Source of the DNA: Myxococcales bacterium
GTDB lineage: Bacteria; Myxococcota_A; Polyangia; Haliangiales; Haliangiaceae
Reading direction: 5' to 3'
NCBI GenBank assembly: GCA_016794525.1
Contig: JAEUJY010000059.1
Location: 1 to 64,000, forward strand
DNA length: 64,000 nt
Shown here one piece after another: positions 27,681 through 35,609 of this stretch (positions are counted from its first letter, which is position 1; every line of letters starts with the position of its first letter). The position numbers and the translations under genes are program-made. The notes beneath the pieces are model-generated. The model was not told the DNA's origin. It worked only from the letters and a program-made list of their open reading frames with translations, and searched no databases.

Positions 27681-29201
27681 CTACGGCCGCGTGTCGGAGA
27701 GGATGATCAGGTCGCGGTTGGAGTCGGCGACGTAGATGCGCTTGCGGGCCAGGTCGACGTCGATGCCGACGGCGCCCTCGAAGAAGCTGTGGCCGTACGA
27801 GCGATCGTAGCCGGGCCAGGTGTTGAACCAGGCCACGGGGCGCGGGTGGGCGGGGTCGGCGATGTCGATCAGGCGCACGCCGTCCTGGTAGTAGGCGACG
27901 TAGACGATCGAGCCGAAGGCCATGATGTTGTGCGCGCTGACCTCGTCGCGGGTCTTCCACTCGGCGGTCTGCTGCAGGAAGCCGGCGGTGCCCTCGGTGA
28001 CGTCGACCAGGCGCAGGTGGCTGCCCCACTGCTCGTCGCCGTGGGCGGCGATCCGCCGCGCGCCGACCTGGGTCACCCAGTTCGAGTGGCTCGAGGTCTC
28101 GCCGTAGTTGGCGAAGGTGCCGACGACGGTCGGCGCGGTCGGCGTCGACACGTCGGCGATCACCATGCCGGCGGCCCAGAAGTTGAGGTACGCGCGCGGC
28201 CCCTGCACCGACAGGTCGTGCAGGAACACGTCGCCGCTGGCGGTCGGGTTGCGCACCTCGCCCAGCCGCACCGGCGCCGCCGGATCGGCGACGTCGTAGA
28301 TCTCGAGCCCGAGGTCGGTGTTGGCCATGTAGGCCTTGCCGCCGTCGACGAACACGGTGTGGATGTTGATCGGATCGCCACCGACCGACGTGCCCATGTG
28401 GGCGACGATCGTCGGCGTCGCCGGGGTGGTCACGTCCCACACCACCGCGCCGGCCAGGTTCGAGCCGATGATCGCGTAGCGGCGGCCGCCGGCGTCGACC
28501 AGCTTGACGTCGTTGTAGATCTCGCGACCGTTCGTGTCCTCGGTCGGCGCGTGGCCGATCTCGACGATGTGGGCCGGGTCGGCGATGTCGAGGATGCGCA
28601 GGCCGTCCTGGTAGCGCGCGAGGTAGGCGCGATCGCCGGCGACGCGGACGTTCACGCCGATGCCGTCCGGCCACGCCGGGTCGTGGTACTCGCCGAGCAG
28701 CGTCAGCCCCGACGCCGCCGGCTCGGTCAGCCGCTCGACCTTCTTGCCCGACACCTGGCCGACGAAGCAGCCCTGGTCGTTGCAGAACGCGTACTGGCCA
28801 GTGACCAGCCCGCCGGCGGCGGCGCACAGGTCGAGCGTGCGCGTGTTGCTGGGATCGATCTCGCGGTACAGGAACAGATCGTCGGCGGTGGCCTGCGCCC
28901 GGGTGACGTCGCGCCCGCCGAGCAGGCCGCCGAACTGCCCCGGCGCCAGCACGTCGAACCGCATCGCGGTGGTCGAGGTGAAGCCCTCGAAGTCGATCTG
29001 CAGGTGGTAGATGCCCTGGGGGTCGAGCCCGGCCAGGCTGCCGGGGACGCAGCCGGTGCGATCGAAGTCTTCGGGGTCGTCGAACATGCCGGGCGGCCGC
29101 GGCGCGTCGATCACCACCGCCGCGTCGGGCACCACGGTCACGCCGTCGTCGCCGCCGCACGCCGCCGCGCCGAGGATGAGGATCGGGAACAGCTTGGACA
29201 T
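27681..29201 (-). CDS. LVIVD-repeat beta-propeller lipoprotein
   Basis: 506 residues from ATG 29201 (MSKLFPILILGAAACGGDDG); the frame continues upstream but a lipoprotein signal begins here. The mature part contains LVIVD repeats, one blade each: LRILDIADPAHIVEIG, AVVWDVTTPATPTIVAHMG, LEIYDVADPAAPVRLGEV, MVIADVSTPTAPTVVGTF and VRLIDIADPAHPRPVAWF, probably forming a propeller. Such lipoproteins are surface or periplasmic and of unknown specific role. Two Cys (LCAAAGG, FCNDQGCF) lie near 160-180. Its 3' end runs into the microsatellite array. Confidence 0.9.
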   Translation of the reverse strand: MSKLFPILILGAAACGGDDGVTVVPDAAVVIDAPRPPGMFDDPEDFDRTGCVPGSLAGLDPQGIYHLQIDFEGFTSTTAMRFDVLAPGQFGGLLGGRDVTRAQATADDLFLYREIDPSNTRTLDLCAAAGGLVTGQYAFCNDQGCFVGQVSGKKVERLTEPAASGLTLLGEYHDPAWPDGIGVNVRVAGDRAYLARYQDGLRILDIADPAHIVEIGHAPTEDTNGREIYNDVKLVDAGGRRYAIIGSNLAGAVVWDVTTPATPTIVAHMGTSVGGDPINIHTVFVDGGKAYMANTDLGLEIYDVADPAAPVRLGEVRNPTASGDVFLHDLSVQGPRAYLNFWAAGMVIADVSTPTAPTVVGTFANYGETSSHSNWVTQVGARRIAAHGDEQWGSHLRLVDVTEGTAGFLQQTAEWKTRDEVSAHNIMAFGSIVYVAYYQDGVRLIDIADPAHPRPVAWFNTWPGYDRSYGHSFFEGAVGIDVDLARKRIYVADSNRDLIILSDTRP

Positions 29202-29290
29202 CTGCGGCCGACTGTACGGATCGGCCCGGGCCGGCTCAGCCCGGCCGGGCTCACACCCGCTCGCCGCCTGTGACGCGCGCGCCGCGCCTG

Positions 29291-29314
29291 AGGCCCGAGG
29301 CCCGAGGCCCGAGG
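29291..29314. repeat. AGGCCCG heptamer repeat
   Basis: Three full copies of AGGCCCG plus a partial AGG in the 179-nt divergent region between the LVIVD lipoprotein and the Smr gene. The 7-bp unit is not a multiple of three and lies outside coding sequence. Confidence 0.7.
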
Positions 29315-29380
29315 TGGGCCACCGCACCTGCCCGGCGAAGATTTCTGGCTTGCGCCGAGGCGTTGCCCTAGGTTGGAGGT

Positions 29381-29917
29381 ATGGGTCGGTCACCCAAGCC
29401 AGCCAGGACGCCGAAGCCCCGGGTCAGCCCCGAGGACGAGGCGATGTTCCTGGGCGCGATCGACGGCGCCGTGCCGCTGGCCGGCCGCGATCGGGTGAAG
29501 GTCGTGCCGCCCAAGGTGCTGGTGACGCCGCCCGCGGTGCTGCCGCCGCGCCAGGCGATCACGCTCGAGGGCACCGTCGACGAGGTCAGCGGGCGCGGCC
29601 CCGGCGTCAGCCGCACCCAGCTCGCCGAGCTGCGCCGCGGCAGCGTCCGCGCCGAGGCCACGCTCGACCTGCACGGCCTGACCATCGCCGCCGCCACCCC
29701 GGCGCTGGACGCGTTCCTCCTCGAGTCGGCGCGCCTGCGTCGGCGCTGCGTGCTGATCATCCACGGCAAGGGTCTCCACGCCGGGGGCGTCGCCACGCTG
29801 CGCGAGCTGGTCGTCGATCACCTGGCCGGCCCCGCGTCGGGGCTGGTCGCCGCCTTCTGCCCGGCCCGGGCCGCCGACGGCGGCACCGGCGCCAGCTACG
29901 TGATGGTGCGCGCATGA
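29381..29917 (+). CDS. Smr-domain protein
   Basis: 178 residues from ATG 29381, preceded by TTGGAGGT. N-terminal disordered region (PKPARTPKPRVSPEDEAMF) and a C-terminal Smr domain (about 85-178) with the signatures ATLDLHGLTIAAATPALDAF and CVLIIHGKGLHAGG. Small MutS-related domains act as nucleases or RNA/DNA-binding modules; stand-alone proteins of this type have been tied to mRNA cleavage at collided ribosomes. The last base triplet overlaps the dacB start (ATGA). Confidence 0.88.
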   Translation: MGRSPKPARTPKPRVSPEDEAMFLGAIDGAVPLAGRDRVKVVPPKVLVTPPAVLPPRQAITLEGTVDEVSGRGPGVSRTQLAELRRGSVRAEATLDLHGLTIAAATPALDAFLLESARLRRRCVLIIHGKGLHAGGVATLRELVVDHLAGPASGLVAAFCPARAADGGTGASYVMVRA

Positions 29918-31716
29918 AGCGATCGATCGTCCTGGTCACGTTGCTGGCGGTGCTGATCGGCACGGCGCCGGTGTCGGCGCAGCCGCGCACCCGCGGCAAG
30001 CACCCGGTCGCCACCTCGCGCTCGCGCCCGACCCGCGCGGCGGTGCGCACCAAGAGCCGCCCCCGCCCCGCCGCGCGCCCGGTCGCGCGGCCGACCGCGC
30101 GCAAGGACGCCGCGCCGCGGGTCATGATCGCCGGCGCGGTGCGCGGCCCCAGCGAGCCGCGCGCGCGCATGGACGCGGTGGCGCTGACCCCGGCCGAGCG
30201 CACCGCCGACGCGCTCGACGCGATCCTGCGCGGGCCGCTGCGGTTCGGCACCACCGGGCTGTACGTCGTCGACGCCGCCACCGGCGCCGAGCTGTTCGCG
30301 ATCCACCCCGACGATCCGCTGAACCCGGCGTCGAACGTCAAGCTGATCGCGACGGCCACCGCGCTCGATCAGGTCGGCCCGGAGTTCCGCTACACGACGC
30401 GCCTGCTCGGCGCGCGCCCCGACGCCGACGGCGCGGTCGCCGGCGACGTCTACCTCCACGGCAGCTTCGACCCCACGCTGGCGATCGGCGGGCTCGACGA
30501 TCTCGCCGGCCAGGTCGCCGCCGCCGGCGTGCGCGCCATCCACGGCGACGTCGTCGTCGGCGAGCAGGCCACCCGCGACGGCATCTACCGCGCCCGCCTC
30601 CACGTCGAGGTGGTCGCCGCCGCGCCGGGCGCCGCGCCGACGGTGTCGGTGGGGCCGGCGTCGGACTTCCTCGAGATCGTCAACCGCGCGACCACCAGCA
30701 AGCGCGCCAAGGTCAAGAAGAAGGCCGGCGTCAGCGTCACCACCGCGCTGGTCGATCGCGGCGGCCACAAGCGCCTGCAGGTGATCGTCGCCGGCACGAT
30801 CGGCAAGGGCAAGACCTCGGCCCACTTCCTGTCGACCAAGGAGCGGCACCTCTACGCCGCCCACCTCCTGCGCGCCGCGCTGGCGAAGGCCGGCGTCACG
30901 GTCGACGGCGACGTCCACGTCGCGCCGCTCCACGACTACGTCACCGCGGCGACCGCGCGCGGCGTGCTGCCGGTGCCGCTGGGCGCGCACCGGTCGGCGC
31001 CGCTGGCCGACATCGTCGCGCAGGTCAACAAGCGCAGCATCAACTGGCTGGCCGATCGCGTGCTGACCACGACCACCGCGCTGGCCCGCGGCGAGCTGCC
31101 GTCGATGGCCGACGGCGTCGACGCGATGTACGGCTGGCTCGAGCGCACCAGCGGCATCGGCCGCAAGGACGCCGTCGTCGACACCGGCTCGGGCCTGTCG
31201 TACCGCACCGAGCTGTCGCCGCGGCAGCTGGTGGCGGTGGTGCGGGTCGCGACCGGCGCCGCCGCGCCGACCAGCCCCGAGCAGGCCGCGTGCGCCGAGG
31301 CGTTCCGCCGCTCGCTGTCGGTGGCCGGGGTCGACGGCACGCTGCGCGGCCGGTTCCGCTCCGGCCTGCGCGGCCGGGTGATCGCCAAGACCGGCACGCT
31401 GACCGGCGTGATCGCGCTGTCGGGCCTGCTCGACGGACCCGACGGTCGCACGCTGGCGTTCTCGCTGGTCACCAACGGCCACAGCCAGGGCCGCAAGCTC
31501 TCCGTGCGCGCGGCCCACGAGCAGGTGCTGGCCGAGCTCGATCGCTACCTCGCCGCCACCGCGCCCGCCGCGCCCGCCGCGCCCGCCGTCGAGCCGCCCG
31601 CCGAGCCGGCCACCGCGATCGCCGGCGCCGCCGCGCCGGTGTCGGAGATCGACACCGCCGACGACGGCCTGGCCGACGACGACGCGCCCGACGCCGCGGC
31701 GCCCGCGACGCCGTAG
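29914..31716 (+). CDS. dacB: D-alanyl-D-alanine carboxypeptidase/endopeptidase (PBP4/DacB-type)
   Basis: 600 residues from ATG 29914 overlapping the Smr stop. Trims or cross-cleaves peptidoglycan peptides. Signal peptide (SIVLVTLLAVLIGTAPVSA), a basic Arg/Pro/Ala segment (about 25-70), then the PBP4 fold: SxxK at S140-K143 (NPASNVKLIAT), SxN at S375-N377 (NKRSINWLAD) and KTG at K492-G494 (IAKTGTLTG). Domain II inserts such as HGSFDPTL and VKKKAGVSVTTALVD are visible. The C-terminus beyond 540 is an Ala/Pro/Asp-rich extension not needed for catalysis. Periplasmic. Confidence 0.95.
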   Translation: MKRSIVLVTLLAVLIGTAPVSAQPRTRGKHPVATSRSRPTRAAVRTKSRPRPAARPVARPTARKDAAPRVMIAGAVRGPSEPRARMDAVALTPAERTADALDAILRGPLRFGTTGLYVVDAATGAELFAIHPDDPLNPASNVKLIATATALDQVGPEFRYTTRLLGARPDADGAVAGDVYLHGSFDPTLAIGGLDDLAGQVAAAGVRAIHGDVVVGEQATRDGIYRARLHVEVVAAAPGAAPTVSVGPASDFLEIVNRATTSKRAKVKKKAGVSVTTALVDRGGHKRLQVIVAGTIGKGKTSAHFLSTKERHLYAAHLLRAALAKAGVTVDGDVHVAPLHDYVTAATARGVLPVPLGAHRSAPLADIVAQVNKRSINWLADRVLTTTTALARGELPSMADGVDAMYGWLERTSGIGRKDAVVDTGSGLSYRTELSPRQLVAVVRVATGAAAPTSPEQAACAEAFRRSLSVAGVDGTLRGRFRSGLRGRVIAKTGTLTGVIALSGLLDGPDGRTLAFSLVTNGHSQGRKLSVRAAHEQVLAELDRYLAATAPAAPAAPAVEPPAEPATAIAGAAAPVSEIDTADDGLADDDAPDAAAPATP

Positions 31717-31782
31717 CGCCCGCGACCGCAGAGCGCACCGACCGCGCGGGCGCGCGCCGCGCGATCCGTGGCACGATGGCCC

Positions 31783-32997
31783 ATGTTGTCTGCGTCTGGA
31801 TCGCGTACGGCGATCGTCCTGGCGGGCGCGTCGGCGCTGGGGGCCTACCAGGCCGGCGTGCTGCGCTACCTCGTGCGCGAGGCCGCGCGCGATCTGCCGC
31901 GCCGGTTCCGCTTCGAGATCCTGTCCGGCACCTCGGCCGGCAGCATCAACGCGCTGGGCCTCGCGGCCCACGCCGCCGATCCGTGGGTCGCGGTCGATCG
32001 GCTGTGCGACGCCTGGACCTCCCTCGACCTGAGCGCCGTGCTGCGGCCCTCGGCGATCGAGGTCATCGCGATGGCGGCCGACGTCGCGGGCCTGCCGCGC
32101 CGCCTCAAGCGCGCGCTGCAGGGCTTCGGCGCGCGCGGCGGCCTGCTCGACCCGCGGCCGTTCGAGCGCATCATGGCCCGCGAGGTGCCGCCGGCCGCGA
32201 TCACCGCCAACCTGGCGGCGGGCGCGCTCGACGCGGTCGCGCTGGCGACGACCCACGTCGCCTCGGGCAAGGCCGCGGTGTTCTACCAGGGCCACCTCGC
32301 GCCCCGCCCCGGCCCCGACGTCGGCGCGATGATCGCGACCACCCTCGAGGTGCACCACGCCCTGGCCTCGGCCGCGATCCCGCTGTTGTTCCCGGCGGTC
32401 AGCATCGACGACGATCTGTACTGCGACGGCGGCCTGCGGCAGATGGTGCCGCTGTCGCCCGCGCTCAAGCTCGGCGCCAGCCGCGTGCTGCTGGTCAACC
32501 CTGGCAGCGGGGCGCGCCCCGGCACCGCCGAGGCGGCCGCCCGGCGCCAGGCCGCGTCGTCGCCGCTCTACCTCGCCGGCAAGGCGCTCAACGCGCTGTT
32601 CGTCGACGGCCTCGACAGCGATCTCGATCGCCTCGACAAGGTCAACCAGCTGCTCGCCGCGGGCACCCGCCGCTACGGCGCCGGCTTCGTCGACGCGATC
32701 GCCGAGGAGCTGATCGCCGTCGGCGCCGCGCCGCTGCGCCCGATCGACGTCGTCCACTTCGAGCCGTCGCGCGACGTCGGCGTGATGGCCGCCGAGCACG
32801 TCACCTCCGGCCGCTTCGCGCTGGGCCGCGGCGCCGCCGGGCTGGCGCTGCGCTGGCTCGCCGACGGCGACTCGCAGCGCGCCGGCGACCTGCTCTCGTA
32901 CCTGCTGTTCGACGGCGCCTTCGCCCGCTCGCTGATCGAGCTCGGCGAGGCCGACGCCCGCGCCCGCCACGCCGACCTCGTCGCGCTGTTCTCCTAG
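31783..32997 (+). CDS. Patatin-like phospholipase
   Basis: 404 residues from ATG 31783 (GTG 31768 possible). Patatin fold with oxyanion loop GASALGAYQAGVL near the N-terminus, nucleophile elbow GTSAG (Ser51), and catalytic Asp215 in YCDGGLRQMVPLSPAL: a Ser-Asp dyad. The Gly-rich loop starts right at the N-terminus, with no signal peptide, so the enzyme is likely cytoplasmic or exported by another route. The C-terminal region SSPLYLAGKALNALF, DRLDKVNQLLAAG and SLIELGEADARARHADLV is helical. Substrate unknown; phospholipase or acyl hydrolase. Confidence 0.92.
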   Translation: MLSASGSRTAIVLAGASALGAYQAGVLRYLVREAARDLPRRFRFEILSGTSAGSINALGLAAHAADPWVAVDRLCDAWTSLDLSAVLRPSAIEVIAMAADVAGLPRRLKRALQGFGARGGLLDPRPFERIMAREVPPAAITANLAAGALDAVALATTHVASGKAAVFYQGHLAPRPGPDVGAMIATTLEVHHALASAAIPLLFPAVSIDDDLYCDGGLRQMVPLSPALKLGASRVLLVNPGSGARPGTAEAAARRQAASSPLYLAGKALNALFVDGLDSDLDRLDKVNQLLAAGTRRYGAGFVDAIAEELIAVGAAPLRPIDVVHFEPSRDVGVMAAEHVTSGRFALGRGAAGLALRWLADGDSQRAGDLLSYLLFDGAFARSLIELGEADARARHADLVALFS

Positions 32998-33021
32998 CCG
33001 TCGCCCCGCGCTCGCGTTTCC

Positions 33022-33090
33022 CGCCCGCCCCGCGCTGAACGCTCTCGCGTTTCGCGCCGCCCGCCCCGCGCTGAACGCTCTCGCGTTTCG
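33022..33090. repeat. Two 33-bp direct repeats, 36-bp period
   Basis: Identical 33-nt copies at 33022-33054 and 33058-33090 (core CCGCGCTGAACGCTCTCGCG), with a degenerate half copy before them at about 33003-33021. A related string TCTCGCGTTTCGGGT reappears at about 38599. Located between the convergent gene ends 32997 and 33139. Confidence 0.85.
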
Positions 33091-33098
33091 GGTGGGGG

Positions 33099-33138
33099 CC
33101 CCACGTCTTGTGGGGGAGGGGCTTTGCGAAAGCCCCTC
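33099..33138 (-). terminator. Tandem hairpins directly after the beta-barrel gene
   Basis: A 10-bp stem GAGGGGCTTT/AAAGCCCCTC (33116-33125/33129-33138) with loop CGC in mRNA sense abuts the stop codon at 33139. Next comes CCCCAC/GTGGGG with a 5-nt loop (33099-33115). Perfect stems, no U-tract. Confidence 0.6.
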
Positions 33139-33969
33139 TCAGAAATTCAGCATGCCGCCCAGGCGCACGCGCGAGTAGTTCTCGTCGGCGGCGGGGATGG
33201 CGCGGGCCATGTTGGTGTCGACCGGCACGGCGACGTCGCCCTGATCGCTCAGCTGGCGCTGGCCGACGCGGATGTCGCCGAACAGCGAGAAGCGCTCGCT
33301 CAGGCGGTAGCGCAGGCCGGCGCCGATCTCGGCGAGGCCCTGGTTGTCCTGCCAGGTGTCGCCGACCTCGACCTGGGTCGTGCCGACCGCGGCGGCCAGG
33401 TACGGGGTCATGCGGCGGTGCGGCCGCAGCTCGAGCTGCAGGCCGGCCATGATGCGGCGATCGACGCGGGCGCCGTCGGCCAGCTCGTTCTTGGCGACCT
33501 CGCCCTCGAGGATGAGCCCGCGGGTCAGGCGGAACTGCCCGACCAGGCCGGCGTCCTTGCCCTCGTGCTCGCCATCGACCGAGACGCCGCCCATGAACAC
33601 GCCGATGCCGAAGCGCGACAGCGGCTCGGGCGCGGGCGCCGGCGCGGCGACCGTGGCGTAGCCGACCGGCGCGGGGGCGATCGGGTAGTAGGTCTGCGGC
33701 TGCTCGCAGTTGCACGACATCGGCGGCGGCGGCGGGGGCGGCGGCTGCGCGAACGGCTGGTAGTAGCTACCGCCGCCGATCCAGATCGAGCCGCCGACGT
33801 GGACGGCCGGGCGGTGGACGTGGCGGTGGACCCAGTGGGCGCGGATCGGCCCGCCGCCGAAGCGGATGCCGCCACCGACGCTGATGCGGACGTCGGCCGA
33901 GGCCGCCTGGGCCCCGGCGATGAGGGCGCTACCAGCGAGGAGGAGGGCGATGCGGTGGGTGCGGGTCAC
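33139..33969 (-). CDS. Outer-membrane beta-barrel-like protein
   Basis: 276 residues from GTG 33969, supported by AAGGAG 7 nt upstream. Signal peptide (IALLLAGSALIAGAQAASA), then a Gly/His-rich segment (RAHWVHRHVHRPAVHVGG), a poly-Pro stretch and MSCNCEQ with two Cys. Residues about 110-276 are alternating amphipathic strands (RFGIGVFMGGVSVDGEHEG; GLILEGEVAKNELADG; MTPYLAAAVGTTQVEVGD; LAEIGAGLRYRLSERFSLFG), ending YSRVRLGGMLNF with a terminal Phe typical of Bam-assembled barrels. About eight strands, OmpA/OmpW-like size. No specific family. Confidence 0.8.
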   Translation of the reverse strand: MTRTHRIALLLAGSALIAGAQAASADVRISVGGGIRFGGGPIRAHWVHRHVHRPAVHVGGSIWIGGGSYYQPFAQPPPPPPPPMSCNCEQPQTYYPIAPAPVGYATVAAPAPAPEPLSRFGIGVFMGGVSVDGEHEGKDAGLVGQFRLTRGLILEGEVAKNELADGARVDRRIMAGLQLELRPHRRMTPYLAAAVGTTQVEVGDTWQDNQGLAEIGAGLRYRLSERFSLFGDIRVGQRQLSDQGDVAVPVDTNMARAIPAADENYSRVRLGGMLNF

Positions 33970-34160
33970 GGGCGGACTCCTTGGCGGGCGGTCGTCATGG
34001 TCAGACGCGTAACGCCGGGGAACGGTCTAGCGTACGGGCGGCGCTGGGTGGCATTGCAGGCCGCACGCCAACGGCAATCGGGGCGAGCGTCGCGTGTCCA
34101 TCGTATCGACCCAGCACTTCTCCAAAGGTTAGCTCGACGACGCCGCGCCGGCGTGCGATC

Positions 34161-34180
34161 CCGTGAACAGCCCTTCACGG
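34161..34180. promoter_or_regulatory. Inverted repeat CCGTGAA-N6-TTCACGG
   Basis: Perfect 7-bp half-sites (34161-34167 and 34174-34180) separated by CAGCCC. The 20-bp, two-turn geometry fits a dimeric regulator site. It lies 65 bp upstream of the -35 box of the plus-strand promoter and 190 bp upstream of the minus-strand gene. Confidence 0.45.
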
Positions 34181-34244
34181 TGGCCGTGAGCCGGCCGCAC
34201 ACGTCGACGATCGCGGCGAAGTAGGCCGAATTCTTTGCCAATGC

Positions 34245-34272
34245 TTGACAGCCACAGGTTCGGGTCCCTAAT
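34245..34272 (+). promoter_or_regulatory. Sigma70-type promoter TTGACA-N16-CCTAAT
   Basis: A consensus -35 TTGACA (34245-34250) and -10 CCTAAT (34267-34272, 4/6 matches) with 16-nt spacing end 28 nt before the GTG at 34301. It is the closest match to a housekeeping promoter that I found in the window, suggesting steady, strong expression of the next gene. Confidence 0.65.
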
Positions 34273-34300
34273 GTCCCCGGGCCGAACGGAGGCCCCCTAC

Positions 34301-35545
34301 GTGAGCCAGCAGCAGCCGCCCAAGAAGTCGGGAAGCCGCGACATCAACGACCTGAAGGCCCGCCTCGGGCTCAAGAAAGGCACGTCGCCTCAACCCGTGG
34401 GTACGAAGACCGCCGGGATGCCGGCGGTCGTACCGCCGCCCGGCCTGGCCGTGCCGCCGCCACCGGGCGCCGTCGCCCCCCAGCCCGCCGGACCGCCCCA
34501 GCCGGTCGTCCCCAACGCCGCCGAAGATCCGTTTGGCGCGATGAACGCGATGGCGCAGATCGGCGCCGCGCAGCGCGCGCCCGAGATCGTCATCGTCAAC
34601 GACGGCAAGCCGGTCGAGAGCGTCAGCGCCAGCGCGCGCGGCGCCACGATCGCCAAGTACGCTGCGATCGCGCTGATCCCGTTCATCCTCGGCGTCGCGA
34701 TCCGCGGCGTGTCGAAGGACGCCAACTTCTACAACGCCGGCATCCGCGACTCGAAGTTCATCTTGAAGGACGTCAAGTCGGTCAAGAAGTCGCTGGTGCA
34801 GCTGTCCGAATCGGTCAACAAGGCCAAGGACAACCAGGGCAAGGAGGTGACCAACGCGCTCACGGCGTTCGACAAGATCGAACTCAAGGACGCGATCATC
34901 TTCAAGGCCAAGCAGAACAACCTGAATCCGGAGCTCGCGTCGAAGATCCTGCAGTTCTACGCCTCGGTGGCGCAGCTCAAGCAGATGATCAACGACCACA
35001 TCAAGACCGCGAAGTTCGACGATCAGGGCCTCAACGCGGCCCGCGACGGCATCGAGAAGATGAAGCTGCCGGCCAACTCGGGGTTCGAGAAGGCGGTCGG
35101 CGTCCGCTACGCGGTGCTGGTGTCCAACCCGACGCCCGAGGAGGGCGGTGACTTCGGCGCCAAGCTCGTCGAGCTGGGCCCGCCGATCTGCGCCGGCGAC
35201 ACCAAGCCGGCGTCGAGCGGCACCTGCGCCGACGGCAACGTCGAGACGCTGACCTACCGCGCGTCGGCCAGCGGCTTCTGGGTGCGCGGCGACTTCGCGA
35301 TCCCCGGCCAGGGCCTCGACCCGGGCGCGGCGATCCCCAACAAGAAGCTGCTGATCATCTCGCCGTCGGCGGTGTTCGACACGATGGTGCAGACCGCCGG
35401 CGGCAGCGCCGCGCTGGCCCACTACGCCAAGCGCGTCGACGCGATCCGCAAGAAGCTGCAGGAGGTCATCGAGGCCGGCAACGACCTCGAGGGCGTGCTG
35501 GGGCCGAAGGCCAACGAGAGCGAGAAGTTCACGTTCTTCATGTGA
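34301..35545 (+). CDS. Membrane-anchored coiled-coil protein, unknown function
   Basis: 414 residues from GTG 34301, chosen because ACGGAGG lies 8-14 nt upstream and the promoter just before it; other in-frame starts would fall inside the promoter. N-terminal cytoplasmic SGSRDINDLKARLGLKKG, a Pro-rich linker, one TM helix (YAAIALIPFILGVAI) at about 126-142, then a long helical region (SVKKSLVQLSESVNKAKDNQ; NALTAFDKIELKDAIIFKAK) and an alpha/beta region with Cys pair (PPICAGD, GTCADG). It looks like a conserved myxobacterial envelope protein; a DIND-L-K-x-R-L-G-L N-terminus recurs in that group by my recollection. Lower GC and more Lys than its neighbours suggest high expression. Confidence 0.82.
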   Translation: MSQQQPPKKSGSRDINDLKARLGLKKGTSPQPVGTKTAGMPAVVPPPGLAVPPPPGAVAPQPAGPPQPVVPNAAEDPFGAMNAMAQIGAAQRAPEIVIVNDGKPVESVSASARGATIAKYAAIALIPFILGVAIRGVSKDANFYNAGIRDSKFILKDVKSVKKSLVQLSESVNKAKDNQGKEVTNALTAFDKIELKDAIIFKAKQNNLNPELASKILQFYASVAQLKQMINDHIKTAKFDDQGLNAARDGIEKMKLPANSGFEKAVGVRYAVLVSNPTPEEGGDFGAKLVELGPPICAGDTKPASSGTCADGNVETLTYRASASGFWVRGDFAIPGQGLDPGAAIPNKKLLIISPSAVFDTMVQTAGGSAALAHYAKRVDAIRKKLQEVIEAGNDLEGVLGPKANESEKFTFFM

Positions 35546-35567
35546 TCGCCGCGCGGAGCTCCTGCGC

Positions 35568-35585
35568 GGGTCGTTCGCGAGACCC
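35568..35585. terminator. UUCG-loop hairpin between convergent genes
   Basis: GGGTCG-TTCG-CGAGACCC (35568-35585) can form a hairpin with a UUCG tetraloop and a two-base bulge. It lies in the 64-nt gap between gene ends at 35545 and 35610 and could serve either strand. No U-tract. Confidence 0.35.
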
Positions 35586-35609
35586 GGGCGGGTGACGCTC
35601 CAGGTCGGC

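Larger units (their letters stand above)
33970..34300. other. Long divergent intergenic region with promoter and inverted repeat
   Basis: 331 nt between the beta-barrel gene (minus, start 33969) and the coiled-coil membrane protein gene (plus, start 34301). It is less GC-rich than its surroundings. It contains the AAGGAG ribosome site of the left gene (33977-33982), an inverted repeat at 34161-34180 and a sigma70-like promoter at 34245-34272. I see no gene or structured RNA in the rest. Confidence 0.8.

Noticed and set aside
34301-35545. Start at ATG 34235 or 34271
   Set aside because: 34235 lies upstream of the TTGACA promoter and 34271 overlaps the -10; GTG 34301 has a good ribosome-binding site.
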